The position numbers and the translations under genes were made by a program. This document shows, one piece after another, positions 1 to 7,557 of a DNA stretch of 64,000 nt. The notes under the pieces are model-generated. The model was not told the DNA's origin. It did not search any database and was given only the letters and a program-made list of their open reading frames with translations. Each line of letters begins with the position of its first letter. Position 1 is the stretch's first letter. Source of the DNA: GCA-003244245 sp036266995 (GTDB lineage: Bacteria > Actinomycetota > Actinomycetes > Mycobacteriales > Pseudonocardiaceae); the NCBI GenBank assembly GCA_036266995.1, contig DATAWX010000043.1:1-64000 (forward strand), written 5' to 3'.

Positions 1-773
1 GTCGCGGCCAGGTTGCCGACCTCGAACGCGGTGAACGCGCCGAGAAGGCGCCCGAGTTCGCCGTGCAGCACGGCGCGGACCTGGATACGCAGCCGGCGGC
101 GTTCGGTGATCTCGGGCAGGGTGGCCTGGCGGATCGCGAACACGATCGCCGCCGCGGCCAGCAGGCCGGGCACTACCGAGATGAGGATCGCGGTGCGGAC
201 GCTGAACATCGCGACCAGACCGAGCGCGAGCAGCGGTCCGCCGATCGCACCGAGGTTGTCCATGGTGCGCTCGAAGCCGTAGGCGCGCCCGTAGGCGCCA
301 GCCGCGACGACATCGGCCAGTAGCGCGTTGCGGGCCGGGACACGGAGCCCCCGCGCTGCCCAGGACGCTCCCCGTAGCACCCCGACTTGGAGCACGTTCC
401 CGGCCACCCCGATCAGGGCGGACAGCACCGCGGTGGTGGTGTAGCCGCCGACCGCGACCGCCCGGCGGCGACCGGGGTCATCAGCCAGAGCGCCCCCGGC
501 GAAGCGGCCCGCGCCCGCCAGGCCATCAGAGATGCCCTCGATCAGCCCGAGCGCGGCCGCCGGCGCCCCGAGGATCGAGGTGACCAAGCTGGGCAGCAGC
601 GCGGTGGGGACCTCGTGTCCGACATCGGCGAGGAAGCTGGCCAGGCCGATTCCCCCGACTCCCGGACTCATCCACCGCGCCGGAACGACCGCCTGCGTGT
701 TCTCCCCGGCGTCGTTGTCCTCGTCAGTGATCTCTGCCTTCCCGCCTGCGGCGGGAATGATCTCCTCGGGCAT
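1..773 (-). CDS. MFS transporter, C-terminus cut by window edge
   Basis: Reading the minus strand from an ATG at 773 gives an open frame of about 257 codons that runs off the left edge. After a polar N-terminus of roughly 35 residues come several Gly/Ala/Val/Leu-rich membrane segments. An acidic-Arg loop of the type seen between helices 2 and 3 of major facilitator proteins (residues RFAGGALADDPGRRR) is visible, followed by further helices. A second in-frame ATG at 671 (WMSPGVGG context) would give a shorter protein. The substrate cannot be told from the sequence. It lies 71 bp downstream of the molybdate-type regulator on the same strand, so the two may be co-transcribed. Confidence 0.75.
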   Translation of the reverse strand, partial: MPEEIIPAAGGKAEITDEDNDAGENTQAVVPARWMSPGVGGIGLASFLADVGHEVPTALLPSLVTSILGAPAAALGLIEGISDGLAGAGRFAGGALADDPGRRRAVAVGGYTTTAVLSALIGVAGNVLQVGVLRGASWAARGLRVPARNALLADVVAAGAYGRAYGFERTMDNLGAIGGPLLALGLVAMFSVRTAILISVVPGLLAAAAIVFAIRQATLPEITERRRLRIQVRAVLHGELGRLLGAFTAFEVGNLAA

Positions 774-844
774 GCACGACAGTGTGAGGACCGTGATCTG
801 GCGCGTTGTGATGCGGATCAGACTGGCCCCGGTGGGCAGTGTGC

Positions 845-1765
845 TCAGGATGGGGTGAGAGCTTCGACGGCACCGGCCTGGGTGGGGTCGTAACCGCCGA
901 GTGCGGTGATCTCCTCGCGGACCGACGGTTCCCGCAGCGCGCTGATCAGCGAGGAGGCCGCGGGTAGTGCTTCGGCGCCGAGCACGATGTCGTAGTGCTC
1001 CCAGGTCAGGGACACGAAATCGAGGTCGAGGTCGGTGGCCGCAGCGCGGACCCCGAGTCCGGCATCGGTGATGCCTGAGGCGACCGCGAGCGCGATCTCC
1101 AGGTGCGAGCCGAGCTCGGGGCCGGGCACTTCGTCGGGTGGGATGCCGGCGGTAGTCAGCAGCCGGTCCAGCAGCACCCTGGTCCCTGCCCCGGGCTCGC
1201 GTTTCGCGACCCGACACCCCAGCAGGTCAGCGGGCCCGGTGATGGCCGCCGGATTGCCTCGGGGAACCAACAGCCCCTGCTCACGGCGCCAGAGATGGAT
1301 CAGGGTCGGTCCGCGGCCACGGAGCAGCGCCCGGGCGAAGGGTGCGTTGTAGGTGCCGTTGCGGTGCAGCAGATGGATCGCGGCTCCGTCGGCGTCGCCG
1401 CGGGCCAGCGCCCTGACTCCCTGGAAGCTGCCCCGCGCTCCGACGGTGACCACGTGGCGCCCGACCTGGCCTAGGACGATCTGCAGGGCCGGGTCGTCGC
1501 TACCGGCCAGGCGGAACACCCGCTCGGGCTCGAGGAACCGGGCTGCGGCCAACGCCCCGTCGGTGGCAACCCGGGCCCGGCGGCGGTCTCCGAGGACGAT
1601 CACCTTGTTCTCAGCCAGACAGCGGTAGGCCCGGTTGATCGTCGAAGCCGTGGTGCCACGGCGACGGGCATGCTCGCGCACCGACCACAACTCCGCACCC
1701 GACTCCAACTCCCCCACGCGGACCCGCCGGGCGATGTCGGTGCTGACGTCGAGGTACCCGGTCAT
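845..1765 (-). CDS. GntR-type HTH regulator fused to a periplasmic molybdate-binding-like domain
   Basis: The 306-residue protein begins with a winged-helix region of GntR type (about residues 10-65, with the TTASTINRAYRCLAE recognition segment). The remainder resembles the substrate-binding domain found in one-component regulators related to molybdate-binding proteins (COG1910 type): LLPRGNPAAITGP-like strand/loop, then EPGAGTRVLLDRLL and a GITDAGLGVRAAA segment near residue 235. In this family the C-terminal domain senses a small ligand and controls transporter genes. The downstream MFS gene is therefore a plausible target, but the ligand is inferred from fold only. Its start lies 12 bp from the end of the truncated regulator remnant. 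Confidence 0.75.
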   Translation of the reverse strand: MTGYLDVSTDIARRVRVGELESGAELWSVREHARRRGTTASTINRAYRCLAENKVIVLGDRRRARVATDGALAAARFLEPERVFRLAGSDDPALQIVLGQVGRHVVTVGARGSFQGVRALARGDADGAAIHLLHRNGTYNAPFARALLRGRGPTLIHLWRREQGLLVPRGNPAAITGPADLLGCRVAKREPGAGTRVLLDRLLTTAGIPPDEVPGPELGSHLEIALAVASGITDAGLGVRAAATDLDLDFVSLTWEHYDIVLGAEALPAASSLISALREPSVREEITALGGYDPTQAGAVEALTPS

Positions 1766-1776
1766 GACTGATGACC

Positions 1777-1836
1777 CTAGGCACGGCGCGCCGGACGGCC
1801 AGCGGGTTCGCGGAGCCTGTCCTCGGCGATCAACAC
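1777..1836 (-). pseudogene. Remnant of regX3-type response regulator 5' end (copy 1)
   Basis: Immediately after, and overlapping, the histidine kinase stop, the +1-shifted frame reads VLIAED followed by an unrelated Arg-rich tail and a stop at 1777. The RVLIxED string is the first beta strand and acidic pocket of an OmpR-family receiver and sits exactly where regX3 begins after senX3. Only about seven codons match; the rest of the receiver and DNA-binding domain is missing. The next gene starts 12 bp further on, so a deletion seems to have joined the regX3 start to the upstream region of that gene. Read with the second remnant at 3109-3204 it is convincing; alone it would be weak. Confidence 0.6.
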
Positions 1837-3023
1837 CCGGTCATAGCGACCTTCCCGCGTACTCGGGGTGTCGAGGGGGCGCGTGGCGAATGTTGTGGGC
1901 TGGCCGGATGGGCGGGGATTCGCAGGGTGAAGGTGGAGCCGGTGGCGGGCTTGCTCCACAGCGCGACGGCACCGCCGTGGTTGGCGGCGACGTGTTTGAC
2001 GATCGCCAGTCCTAGCCCGGTGCCGCCAGTGGATCGGCTGCGCCCCTGATCGATCCGGAAGAACCGCTCGAAGACGCGTTCCTGGTGCTCGGGGGCGATG
2101 CCCAGGCCGCGGTCGGTGACGGCGATCTCCGCGAAACCGTTCTCCAGCCGCCGGCTGACCGACACCGGACTGCCCGACGGGGAGTAGGACACCGCGTTGT
2201 GGAGCAGGTTGGACAGCGCGGTGACCAGCAGCGTGGCGTCACCGTTGAGCAACAGGCCACTGGGCGGGTCGAGGGCGATCCGGATGTTGGCCGACTCGGC
2301 CGCCAGCCGGCAGCGCTCCAGCGCCTCGTGTACGACCTCGTCGACTTCGACGGTGGCCAGTTCGGGGAGTCGCTCGGCGCCCTGTAGCCGCGACAACGCG
2401 ATCAGCTCGGTGACCAGCGTGCCCAGCCGGTTGGCCTCGTTGAAAATCCTGGTGCCGAACCGGCGCACCTCGCCCGGGTCATCAGCGGCATCGAGCACCG
2501 CCTCGGCCAACAGCGCCATCGCTCCGACCGGGGTCTTGAGCTCGTGGCTGACATTGGCCACGAAGTCCCGCCGGGTCGCTTCCAGCCGAACCGCATCCGA
2601 TTGATCCGACGCCTCGATCACGGTAAACCCGTCACCCAGCGGCCGGACCTCGCCGAGCACGGCAATGGGCCCGCGACCGGAGTGGACACCACGCTTCAAC
2701 GGAGAGAGATCGACCTGAACCACCTCGCCGGTCTCGCGCACCTGCCCGGCGGCTTTGGCCGCGCGGTCATCCGGGCGCCCCCCGCGGACCAGACCCAGTT
2801 CGACAGAGGGAGGGTTGGCGAACACCACGTCACCGCTGTTGTTGAGCAGCACCACACCGTTGTGCGAGGAGAGCACGACCCGCTGAACCACATCAGCGAC
2901 TATCACACCAGCCGGAGACGGCGGCGGCGCCACGGTCCCCGCACGCCTGCCGATGAAGATCCCCACGACCAGCCCGGCCAGCAACGTAGCGATCACGGTG
3001 AGTACGACGGCTGCGGGTGTCAC
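1830..3023 (-). CDS. senX3: SenX3-like sensor histidine kinase (copy 1)
   Basis: A 397-residue membrane sensor kinase. One N-terminal transmembrane helix (residues 5-27) is followed by a PAS-like sensor region (about 45-140) and a short linker. The HisKA box has the phospho-acceptor His160 in VSHELKTPVGAM. The HATPase domain shows the N box (NLLHNAVSYSP), G1 (DRGLGIAPEHQERVF) and G2 (GGTGLGLAIVKH). This layout matches mycobacterial SenX3, which senses phosphate limitation and phosphorylates RegX3. Start is a GTG at 3023. The expected regX3 directly downstream is reduced to a few codons, so any partner must be encoded elsewhere. A paralogue lies immediately upstream. Confidence 0.85.
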   Translation of the reverse strand: MTPAAVVLTVIATLLAGLVVGIFIGRRAGTVAPPPSPAGVIVADVVQRVVLSSHNGVVLLNNSGDVVFANPPSVELGLVRGGRPDDRAAKAAGQVRETGEVVQVDLSPLKRGVHSGRGPIAVLGEVRPLGDGFTVIEASDQSDAVRLEATRRDFVANVSHELKTPVGAMALLAEAVLDAADDPGEVRRFGTRIFNEANRLGTLVTELIALSRLQGAERLPELATVEVDEVVHEALERCRLAAESANIRIALDPPSGLLLNGDATLLVTALSNLLHNAVSYSPSGSPVSVSRRLENGFAEIAVTDRGLGIAPEHQERVFERFFRIDQGRSRSTGGTGLGLAIVKHVAANHGGAVALWSKPATGSTFTLRIPAHPASPQHSPRAPSTPRVRGKVAMTGC

Positions 3024-3106
3024 CTGGCAATCGTGTCACCGCACCGGGTGTAACCCCTAGCCTCGGCGCGGCGCGAGCCCCTCGCCAGGGCGAATCTTCG
3101 TCTCTC

Positions 3107-3124
3107 GTTTACCGTCGGTTGGAC
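3107..3124. promoter_or_regulatory. Degenerate PHO-box-like direct repeat upstream of kinase copy 1
   Basis: GTTTACC (3107-3113) and GTTGGAC (3118-3124) lie 11 bp apart, the spacing of actinobacterial PHO boxes bound by PhoP/RegX3-type regulators. It aligns with a better copy at 4294-4311 upstream of the paralogous kinase, and the flanking bases (TCGTCTCTC against TCGTCCGTA) also correspond. Function is inferred. Confidence 0.35.
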
Positions 3125-3204
3125 TGAGTAGCCTCCTTGTTCAGCAAGAAGGCCAGCGAGGCGAGCGAAATCCTCTCGTCCTCGACGATTAGGACCCTGG
3201 ACAC
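3109..3204 (-). pseudogene. Remnant of regX3-type response regulator 5' end (copy 2)
   Basis: A GTG at 3204, overlapping the last codons of the upstream kinase gene, opens a 31-codon frame that ends in TAA at 3109. It reads VSRVLIVEDERISLASLAF then LLNKEATQSNRR. The first 24 residues match the start of RegX3 (beta1 strand, acidic pair, helix alpha1 ending in a LLRKE-like motif). After that the frame enters the promoter region of the next kinase copy and stops. The phospho-acceptor Asp, the rest of the receiver and the winged helix are absent. It could at most produce a tiny peptide and is best read as a deletion scar. Confidence 0.75.
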
Positions 3205-4199
3205 AGCGACCCTCGCATGTACTCGGGTGTCGATGGCGTGCGCGACGGGTGTTGTGGACTGTCGGGATGCGCGGGGATCCGCAGGGTGAAGGTGGAGCCG
3301 GTGCCGGGTTCGCTCCAGAGCTGGACATCCCCGCCGTGGTTGGCGGCGACGTGCTTGACGATGGCCAGCCCCAGCCCGGTGCCCCCGGTGGACCGGCTAC
3401 GCGCCTGATCGACGCGGAAGAACCGCTCGAACACCCGCTCCTGGTGTTCGGGCGCGATACCCAGGCCGCGGTCGGCCACAGTGATCTCCACCAAGCCGTT
3501 CACCAGCCCTCTGGTGACCGACACTGCACTGCCCGCCGGCGAGTAGGACACCGCATTGCCAAGCAGGTTGGACAGCGCCGTCACCAACTGCGTCGCATCA
3601 CCCTTGAGCAACAGTCCACTGGGCGCGTTGGCGGTGATCCGGATCTTGGCCGATTCGGCGGCCAGCCGGCAGCGATCCAGCGCCTCGTGTACCACCTTGT
3701 CGACCTCGACCGTGGCCAGCTCCGGGAACTGCTCTGCGCCTTGTAGCCGCGACAGCGCGATCAGTTCCGTGACCAGCGTGCCCAACCGGTTAGCCTCGTT
3801 GAGGATCTTGGTGCCGAACCGGCGCACCTCCCGCGGCTCATCAGCGGCATCCAGCACGGCCTCCGCCAGCAGCGCCACCGCCCCCACCGGGGTCTTCAAC
3901 TCATGGCTGACATTGGCCACGAAATCCCCCCAGGTCGCCTCCAACCGATCCGCATCCGATTCATCCAACGTGCGCTCATCTGGGCGCAACCCGCCGACCC
4001 GGCCCGACTCGCCGGCAGGAGGATCGACCAGCTCGATCCTCTTACCCGACACCACGCCGTCGCCGTTGTGCTCGACCAGGTCGACGACCACCGCACCGTC
4101 CCGAGACCGGGGCGGCGCCAGGATCTCGCTGCGGCGACCGATGACGATCCCGACCATCAGCGCCCCAGCCGCGGTAAGTACGACAATTGTGAGCATCAC
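3189..4199 (-). CDS. senX3: SenX3-like sensor histidine kinase (copy 2), reduced sensor domain
   Basis: A 336-residue paralogue of the kinase at 1830-3023, with the same N-terminal helix (residues 3-22), H box (His99 in VSHELKTPVGAV), N box (NLLGNAVSYSP), G1 and G2 (GGTGLGLAIVKH) motifs and nearly the same C-terminal tail. The catalytic core is very similar, but the region between membrane helix and H box is about 60 residues shorter, so the PAS-like sensor is largely gone. Start is GTG at 4199 (or ATG at 4196). It overlaps the start of a truncated regX3 remnant. Together with copy 1 this looks like a tandem duplication of promoter, senX3 and the first regX3 codons. Confidence 0.8.
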   Translation of the reverse strand: MMLTIVVLTAAGALMVGIVIGRRSEILAPPRSRDGAVVVDLVEHNGDGVVSGKRIELVDPPAGESGRVGGLRPDERTLDESDADRLEATWGDFVANVSHELKTPVGAVALLAEAVLDAADEPREVRRFGTKILNEANRLGTLVTELIALSRLQGAEQFPELATVEVDKVVHEALDRCRLAAESAKIRITANAPSGLLLKGDATQLVTALSNLLGNAVSYSPAGSAVSVTRGLVNGLVEITVADRGLGIAPEHQERVFERFFRVDQARSRSTGGTGLGLAIVKHVAANHGGDVQLWSEPGTGSTFTLRIPAHPDSPQHPSRTPSTPEYMRGSLCPGS

Positions 4200-4679
4200 C
4201 GCCCGATCGTGTCATCGAACGAGTGTATTTGGCACGCTGAAGTGCACCTTGAGTCACCCAATCTGCCCCTAATAGGGTGAATTTTCGTCCGTAGTTCACC
4301 GTGAGTTCATCCCCTGGCGTCGCACCGGTGGCTCGAACACCGCACTACCGACCTTGGTCGAACCCGCGCTTCGATGGTGATCCTGACGATCTGTAACGAG
4401 TCACCGTGGTCCGTGTGATCGTTTGCTGTCGTTCTTGCTGCGGTCGCTGGGCGCGGGTGGGCATTGCTGGCTGTCCGTTGTTGGGTAAGTGATCATCCCT
4501 TGGTCACTTGCTGGACATGTGACGTTGGCCTACAGGTCGCAGTGTCCCCGGGATGAAGTCCGTGCCTGCGGAGAGTGCCCAGGTAAGGGTCCTCATCTGC
4601 GGCGCTTGCAGAGGAGTAGGCCATGCCAGACCGGCGCATCCCTGTGTTTCGACGTCTTGATCTGCGAAGGGGTGCGATG
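4200..4679. other. Non-coding stretch upstream of kinase copy 2
   Basis: No credible gene is seen. The first 110 bases contain the kinase promoter region: ATCGTGTCATCG near 4205 has a counterpart (ATCGTGTCACCG) upstream of copy 1, and a PHO-box-like repeat follows. The remainder to about 4679 has short open frames without coding character and probably includes the lost start of the decayed surface-protein gene. Confidence 0.5.
4294..4311. promoter_or_regulatory. PHO-box-like direct repeat upstream of kinase copy 2
   Basis: GTTCACC (4294-4300) and GTTCATC (4305-4311) form an 11-bp-period direct repeat, matching the actinobacterial PHO box (GTTCACC repeats bound by PhoP/RegX3 family regulators). 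It lies about 95 bp upstream of the minus-strand kinase start. Binding would imply autoregulation by a phosphate-type response regulator encoded elsewhere. Confidence 0.5.
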
Positions 4680-5303
4680 TGGCCGACCTGGGTGCCACGG
4701 CGGCAACGGTGGCGGTGGCGTGGGCGCCTCCGATGTGCGTGCCAGCGCTACCGGCTGTATCACCTCCTGTGGTTTGGCCGCGCGGATTGTGGTCGCGGGC
4801 GACGGTGAGGGAACTTCGCCACCCACACTGCCGGCACCCCCATCCCCGTCGCGAACACTCCGTTCGTGATCGCGATCACCCCAGCCACTCCTGCGCCGCC
4901 AACGCCGACCCCAACTCCTGTACCCCCGACGCCAACCCCAACTCCTGTGCCGCCAACCCCGACACCCGTCCCACCAACCCCAACACCGACACCGGTAACG
5001 GTGACGGTGACGGTGACGGCCACGACGACCATCCTCAACGTGATCAAGGTGCCGTTGCCGTTGGGACTGGTCGGTTTCGTGATCCCCACCGCACACGTGA
5101 CACCGACTTAACGCAACCGGAACGGCCCAATTCAAGAACGGCACCACCAACTTCGGTAGACCGGTACCGGTCATCGCCAGCACGGCCCTCGGACCCATCG
5201 ACATTCTGGGTACCGGTCAGCACTCGCTGACCGCGGTGTTCACACCAGCAACCCGACGAAATTTAAGCCCTCGACGTCGAACAGCGTGACATTCAAGTTA
5301 TAG
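4680..5303 (+). pseudogene. Decayed surface protein: Gly-rich segment, Thr-Pro linker, Ig-like domain
   Basis: Protein-like sequence continues across three frame changes. Frame 1 (about 4690-4810) gives a Gly-rich segment ending VVAGDGE. After a TGA at 4807-4809, a second frame gives GNFATHTAGTPIPVANTPF and a long Thr-Pro linker ending at a TAA at 5109-5111. The original frame then gives an Ig-like repeat (NATGTAQFKNGTTNFG ... LGTGQHSLTAVFTPA), and near 5252 a last shift gives PTKFKPSTSNSVTFKL and a TAG at 5301-5303. The Ig part has the hallmarks of bacterial Ig-like group 3/5 repeats of secreted proteins. At least three indels are needed to restore one frame, so this is a broken gene. Its 5' end is not defined. 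Confidence 0.65.
4898..5019 (+). repeat. Low-complexity Thr-Pro coding repeat and GGTGAC hexamer run
   Basis: Imperfect repeats of CCAACCCCAACTCCTGT-like units run from 4898 and pass into four tandem hexamers (GGTAAC then three GGTGAC) at 4994-5017. In the frame that fits the flanking remnant they encode a (Thr-Pro)n linker followed by (Val-Thr)n. Such slippery tracts are a likely source of the frameshifts in this pseudogene. Confidence 0.7.
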
Positions 5304-5491
5304 CCATCTCCGGTGGCCCCGACGCAGTACCAATCCAGACTGCGCCGGGGCCGCCGGCCATACCAGCGTCTCGGCGGGTGGGAACAGCTCTATCAGCCAT
5401 CGCTCGTCACCTCTCCTTCCGGTAACTGCGTAGGTCTACCACCTATACTGTCGAAATCGCGATCGGGCGAGACGATGGTTGAGTTTCTCCT
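5304..5491. other. Gap between decayed surface-protein gene and htpG
   Basis: No gene or clear hairpin is seen in these 188 bases. The htpG stop lies at the right end (minus strand), so the stretch is the shared 3' region of two convergent loci. Confidence 0.4.
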
Positions 5492-7405
5492 TCACAGCGT
5501 CCGCGTTAGTCGATCCGCCAGCAGGCGTATGAAACGCGACGGATCGCTCAATTCGCCACCCTCGGCAAGGAGCGCCATCCCGTACAGAAGGTCGGCCGTT
5601 TCCGCTAGTCCGGCGTCGTCCTTGCGCTCGCCGTAGGCTTTCTGTAGTCCACTCACCAGCGGATGCGTGGGATTAAGTTCGAGGATGCGCTTGACACGTG
5701 GCAGGTCTTGGCCCATGGCGCGATACATCTTCTCCAGGGTCGGCGTGACGTCGTGCGTGTCTCCGACGATACAGGCCGGCGACGTGGTGAGGCGCGACGA
5801 CAACCGTACCTCCTTCACGTTCTCCTGCAATGTGGTCGTCATCCAGGACAGCAGGTCGGCAAAGTCCTTCTTCTGCTGGTCGCGTTCGGTTTCGGCCGTT
5901 TCTTTCTCTTCCTCGGAGTCCAGATCGACCTGTCCCTTGGCAATCGACTGGAACCGCTTGCCGTCGAACTCACGGACCGGCTCGACCCACATCTCGTCGA
6001 CCGGATCGGTCAGCAGTAACACCTCAAAGCCCTTGGCCCGGAAGGCTTCCATATGCGGGGAGCTCTCAATTATCGACCGCGACTCGCCGGTCATGTAATA
6101 GATGTGTTGTTGCCCTTCTTTCACGCGATCCAGGTATTGACGCAACGTGGTCAAGTGTTCGGTGTCGTTCGTCGATGTGAACGACGCGATATCGAGGATC
6201 GTGTCGCGATTTTCGAAATCGTTGACAAGCCCTTCCTTGACGGCGCGGCCGAACTGCGTCCAGAATGTCTGGTAGCGGTCGACATTGTCGGTCATCATGT
6301 CCTTCACCGTCGACAGCACCTTCTTGACGAGACGTCGGCGCATTATCTGGATCTGACGATCCTGCTGGAGGGTCTCTCGCGATACGTTAAGCGACAAGTC
6401 CTGCGCATCCACCACGCCTTTGATGAAGCGCAGGTAGTCTGGCATGAGCGCTTCGCAATCGTCCATGATGAACACGCGTTTCACGTACAGCTGGACGCCG
6501 CGCTTACGATCCCGCATGAACAAGTCCAGCGGCGCCTGGGACGGAATGAACAGCAGTGCCTGGTATTCGAAGGTCCCTTCCGCTTTCATACTGATGACCT
6601 CTAGTGGATCATTCCAGTCGTGACTTACGTGCTTGTAGAAATCTTTGTATTCGTGTTCTTCAACCTCATTTTTGGAACGCGCCCAGAGGGCTTGCATCGA
6701 GTTGATTGTCTCGATTTCGCGCGTGTCCTGTCCATCCTTGTCCTTGCGCTGGGCCTCCATCTTGATGGGCCAGGCGATGAAGTCGGAATACCGCTTGACG
6801 ATCTCCTTGATCTTCCAGCCGTCCGTGTAGTCAAAGAGTTGGTCGTCCTTGTCCTCCGGTTTGAGATATAGGGTCACCGCCGTGCCTTGCGGTGCGTCGT
6901 CGACTGACTCGATGGTGTAGGTTCCCGCGCCGCCGGATTCCCAGCGGGTGCCGTGATTTTCCCCTGCCCGCCGGGTCAGCAGCGTGACCTTGTCAGCCAC
7001 CATGAAACTGGAGTAGAAACCAACACCGAACTGCCCAATGAGATCCGGCGAGGCCGCCGTATCCTTCGATTCCTTCATCTTTTGCAGAAATTCGACCGTA
7101 CCGGATTTCGCAATGGTACCGATGAGGTTCACCACGTCATCGCGTGACATTCCGATGCCGTTGTCCCGAACGGTGATCGCGCGCTGGTCTTTGTCCACCT
7201 CGATGTCAATGTGGAGATCGGACGTACTTACCTGTAGATCCTTGTCGCGGAACGCTTCCAGGCGTAACTTATCCAATGCATCGGAGGCGTTGGAGATGAG
7301 TTCTCGCAGGAAGGTATCCTTGTTCGAATAGATCGAATGAACCATCAACTGCAAGAGCTGGCGCGCTTCGGCCTCGAACTCGAGCGTTTCGACCTTCGTA
7401 TTCAC
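5492..7405 (-). CDS. htpG: Chaperone HtpG (Hsp90 family)
   Basis: Full-length bacterial Hsp90 of 637 residues. The N-terminal GHKL ATPase domain shows the E-x-I-S-N-A-S-D-A helix (LRELISNASDALDKLR), the ATP-lid aspartate motif (VRDNGIGMSRDDV) and the G-x-x-G-x-G lid hinge (IGQFGVGFYSSFMVADKV). The middle domain carries the catalytic-loop Arg region (SLNVSRETLQQDRQI), and the C-terminal dimerisation region is complete. It acts in the cytosol in ATP-dependent refolding of clients. Base composition is unlike the surroundings: bases 6601-6660, for instance, are 40% G+C by hand count, and A/T-ending codons are frequent. The gene may have been acquired from a lower-G+C donor. It is flanked by non-coding DNA rather than being part of an operon. 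Confidence 0.97.
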   Translation of the reverse strand: MNTKVETLEFEAEARQLLQLMVHSIYSNKDTFLRELISNASDALDKLRLEAFRDKDLQVSTSDLHIDIEVDKDQRAITVRDNGIGMSRDDVVNLIGTIAKSGTVEFLQKMKESKDTAASPDLIGQFGVGFYSSFMVADKVTLLTRRAGENHGTRWESGGAGTYTIESVDDAPQGTAVTLYLKPEDKDDQLFDYTDGWKIKEIVKRYSDFIAWPIKMEAQRKDKDGQDTREIETINSMQALWARSKNEVEEHEYKDFYKHVSHDWNDPLEVISMKAEGTFEYQALLFIPSQAPLDLFMRDRKRGVQLYVKRVFIMDDCEALMPDYLRFIKGVVDAQDLSLNVSRETLQQDRQIQIMRRRLVKKVLSTVKDMMTDNVDRYQTFWTQFGRAVKEGLVNDFENRDTILDIASFTSTNDTEHLTTLRQYLDRVKEGQQHIYYMTGESRSIIESSPHMEAFRAKGFEVLLLTDPVDEMWVEPVREFDGKRFQSIAKGQVDLDSEEEKETAETERDQQKKDFADLLSWMTTTLQENVKEVRLSSRLTTSPACIVGDTHDVTPTLEKMYRAMGQDLPRVKRILELNPTHPLVSGLQKAYGERKDDAGLAETADLLYGMALLAEGGELSDPSRFIRLLADRLTRTL

Positions 7406-7557
7406 CGAATCCCTTTCTGGAAGATGCTTCTCCCCGAATAGTACGTGCGGTGCCGCCCCAGGCTCAACGCAGCATCATCGGCTGCGGTCACGACCCAGCC
7501 CGGCAACCCAGTCGGGTGTTGCTCAAGGGCCGGTCGGGATGGTCCCGCCAGCCCCCT

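Noticed and set aside
4593..5204. Minus-strand frame rich in His, Arg, Trp and Gly
   Set aside because: It is the shadow of the Thr-Pro repeat tract on the other strand and has no other support.
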